56,792 nt of DNA from Bacteroidales bacterium (GTDB lineage: Bacteria; Bacteroidota; Bacteroidia; Bacteroidales; JAADJA01), in the NCBI GenBank assembly GCA_020052415.1, contig JAGVPB010000017.1, positions 1 to 56,792 of the forward strand, given 5' to 3'. Both the position numbers and the translations under genes were made by a program. The notes beneath the pieces are model-generated. The model saw only the letters and a program-made list of their open reading frames with translations. It did not search any database and was not told the origin of the DNA. Below, in pieces: positions 56,160 through 56,792 of this stretch. Each line of letters starts with the position of its first letter. Position 1 is the stretch's first letter.

Positions 56160-56792
56160 TTAAAAATACTTAATCATCTTTTTATCACCATTTCCGTTTG
56201 GGTGGCAATTTAAACAGGCGATGCTGTTGTATTGGTATCCGGAAACTCCTTCATGGTCATTATTTGTTGAACTCTGACTATGACAAGTAAGACAGGTAAA
56301 TATTGAATAATTTCCGGGATTGTTGTGACAATCGCTGCATTGATCCCATTCTCCGTTATGTTCTCCGCTGTATATTGGAAAATATTGATCATCATGATCA
56401 AAAGTTGAAGGCTCCCAGCCACTCTGTGTGTGGCAGGTTTCACATTCAGTAGGAAACTGAGCCGATTGATGCGGTGGATCATTGGTCTGATTATAATCAC
56501 CGGCATGACAACCGTAACAAGTGTTTGGCGTGGTGTTGTAATTTCCGTTATGACAAACGAAACAATCATTGGCAATGGCCACGTGTGCTCCTGCTAAAAC
56601 ATAATAACTGTTGTGGGTAGCAAATGTGGCCGGTGTCCATTCAGGATTCGTGGTGTGACAGGTGGCACAATCGTTTGGTATGCCAAGAGCAACGTGGTTC
56701 GGATTTGCAGCCTGGTTATAATTGTTCGTATGGCAGGCAAAGCAGTTTGTCGGAGTATTGTTGTAATTACCGTTATGACAGGCTGCACAGTC
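56160..56792 (-). CDS. Multihaem c-type cytochrome, 5' part outside the window
   Basis: At least 210 residues; the frame runs off the window edge, so the start and signal are not seen. An internal GTG at 56582 should not be taken as the start. Nine CxxCH haem sites are visible (CAACH, CFACH, CATCH, CFVCH, CYGCH, CETCH, CSDCH, CLTCH, CLNCH). CHNGNYN occurs twice about 75 residues apart, so it is built of repeats. It would sit in the periplasm or on the surface and carry electrons. The barrel gene follows directly. Confidence 0.88.
   Translation of the reverse strand, partial: DCAACHNGNYNNTPTNCFACHTNNYNQAANPNHVALGIPNDCATCHTTNPEWTPATFATHNSYYVLAGAHVAIANDCFVCHNGNYNTTPNTCYGCHAGDYNQTNDPPHQSAQFPTECETCHTQSGWEPSTFDHDDQYFPIYSGEHNGEWDQCSDCHNNPGNYSIFTCLTCHSQSSTNNDHEGVSGYQYNSIACLNCHPNGNGDKKMIKYF

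Overview
The window looks like the chromosome of a Bacteroidota bacterium, probably of the Bacteroidales/Marinilabiliales type. The evidence is a complete Bat (aerotolerance) operon, a protein with a type IX secretion sorting domain, TonB-dependent and CarboxypepD-regulatory-like outer-membrane proteins, a type Vd patatin, lipoproteins with Bacteroidota-style lipoboxes, and many -7 promoter elements of the form TAnnTTTG placed just before genes. No tRNA, rRNA, CRISPR array or intact insertion sequence was seen.

Layout. 0.1-2.8 kb: a NarL-type response regulator and a TPR sensor kinase. 2.9-9.6 kb: a tetR-tolC-adaptor-RND efflux operon with a candidate operator in front. 10.3-11.7 kb: tryptophanase. 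11.7-22.5 kb: a block that looks like a phosphate-type nutrient regulon, with two paralogous parallel-repeat lipoproteins, an O/P-type porin, a small CarboxypepD-like protein, a large TonB receptor, a MORN-like protein and a PhoB/PhoR-like pair. Two of its promoters carry arrays of 11-bp direct repeats in the same phase to the -7 box. An F420-reductase-like gene and a 129-bp inverted-repeat element sit inside this block. 22.5-24.7 kb: minisatellites, a candidate small RNA and a lipoprotein esterase. 24.7-26.7 kb: an AT-rich pair, made of a headless pyruvate-phosphate-dikinase swivel domain fused to an unrecognised domain and a small protein with a hydrophobic segment. 27.1-36.4 kb: a small helical protein, then moxR-DUF58-hyp-batABCDE. 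36.5-42.3 kb: a defence-like island (HNH protein, SIR2-like protein, gene remnant, large N6-adenine methyltransferase). 42.5-46.1 kb: aroB, a palindrome-tipped element, aroA (with an in-frame minisatellite) and a LutA-like protein. 46.1-54.1 kb: type Vd patatin, tex, an outer-membrane barrel, a T9SS cargo protein and gtrA. 54.1 kb to the end: a tight operon of multihaem cytochrome c (incomplete), outer-membrane barrel and free methionine sulfoxide reductase.

Two features of the DNA itself stand out. Nearly every longer intergenic gap is filled with short-word tandem repeats of 6-9 bp units, and one such tract has entered the aroA coding sequence in frame. Several genes also have the -7 box so close to the start codon that their mRNAs should be leaderless. 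The best candidates for undescribed systems are the dikinase-swivel pair (24.7-26.7 kb), the SIR2-like/HNH pair (36.8-38.9 kb) and the Pho-like lipoprotein/porin/receptor regulon. All functional statements come from motif reading of the sequence; no database search was possible.
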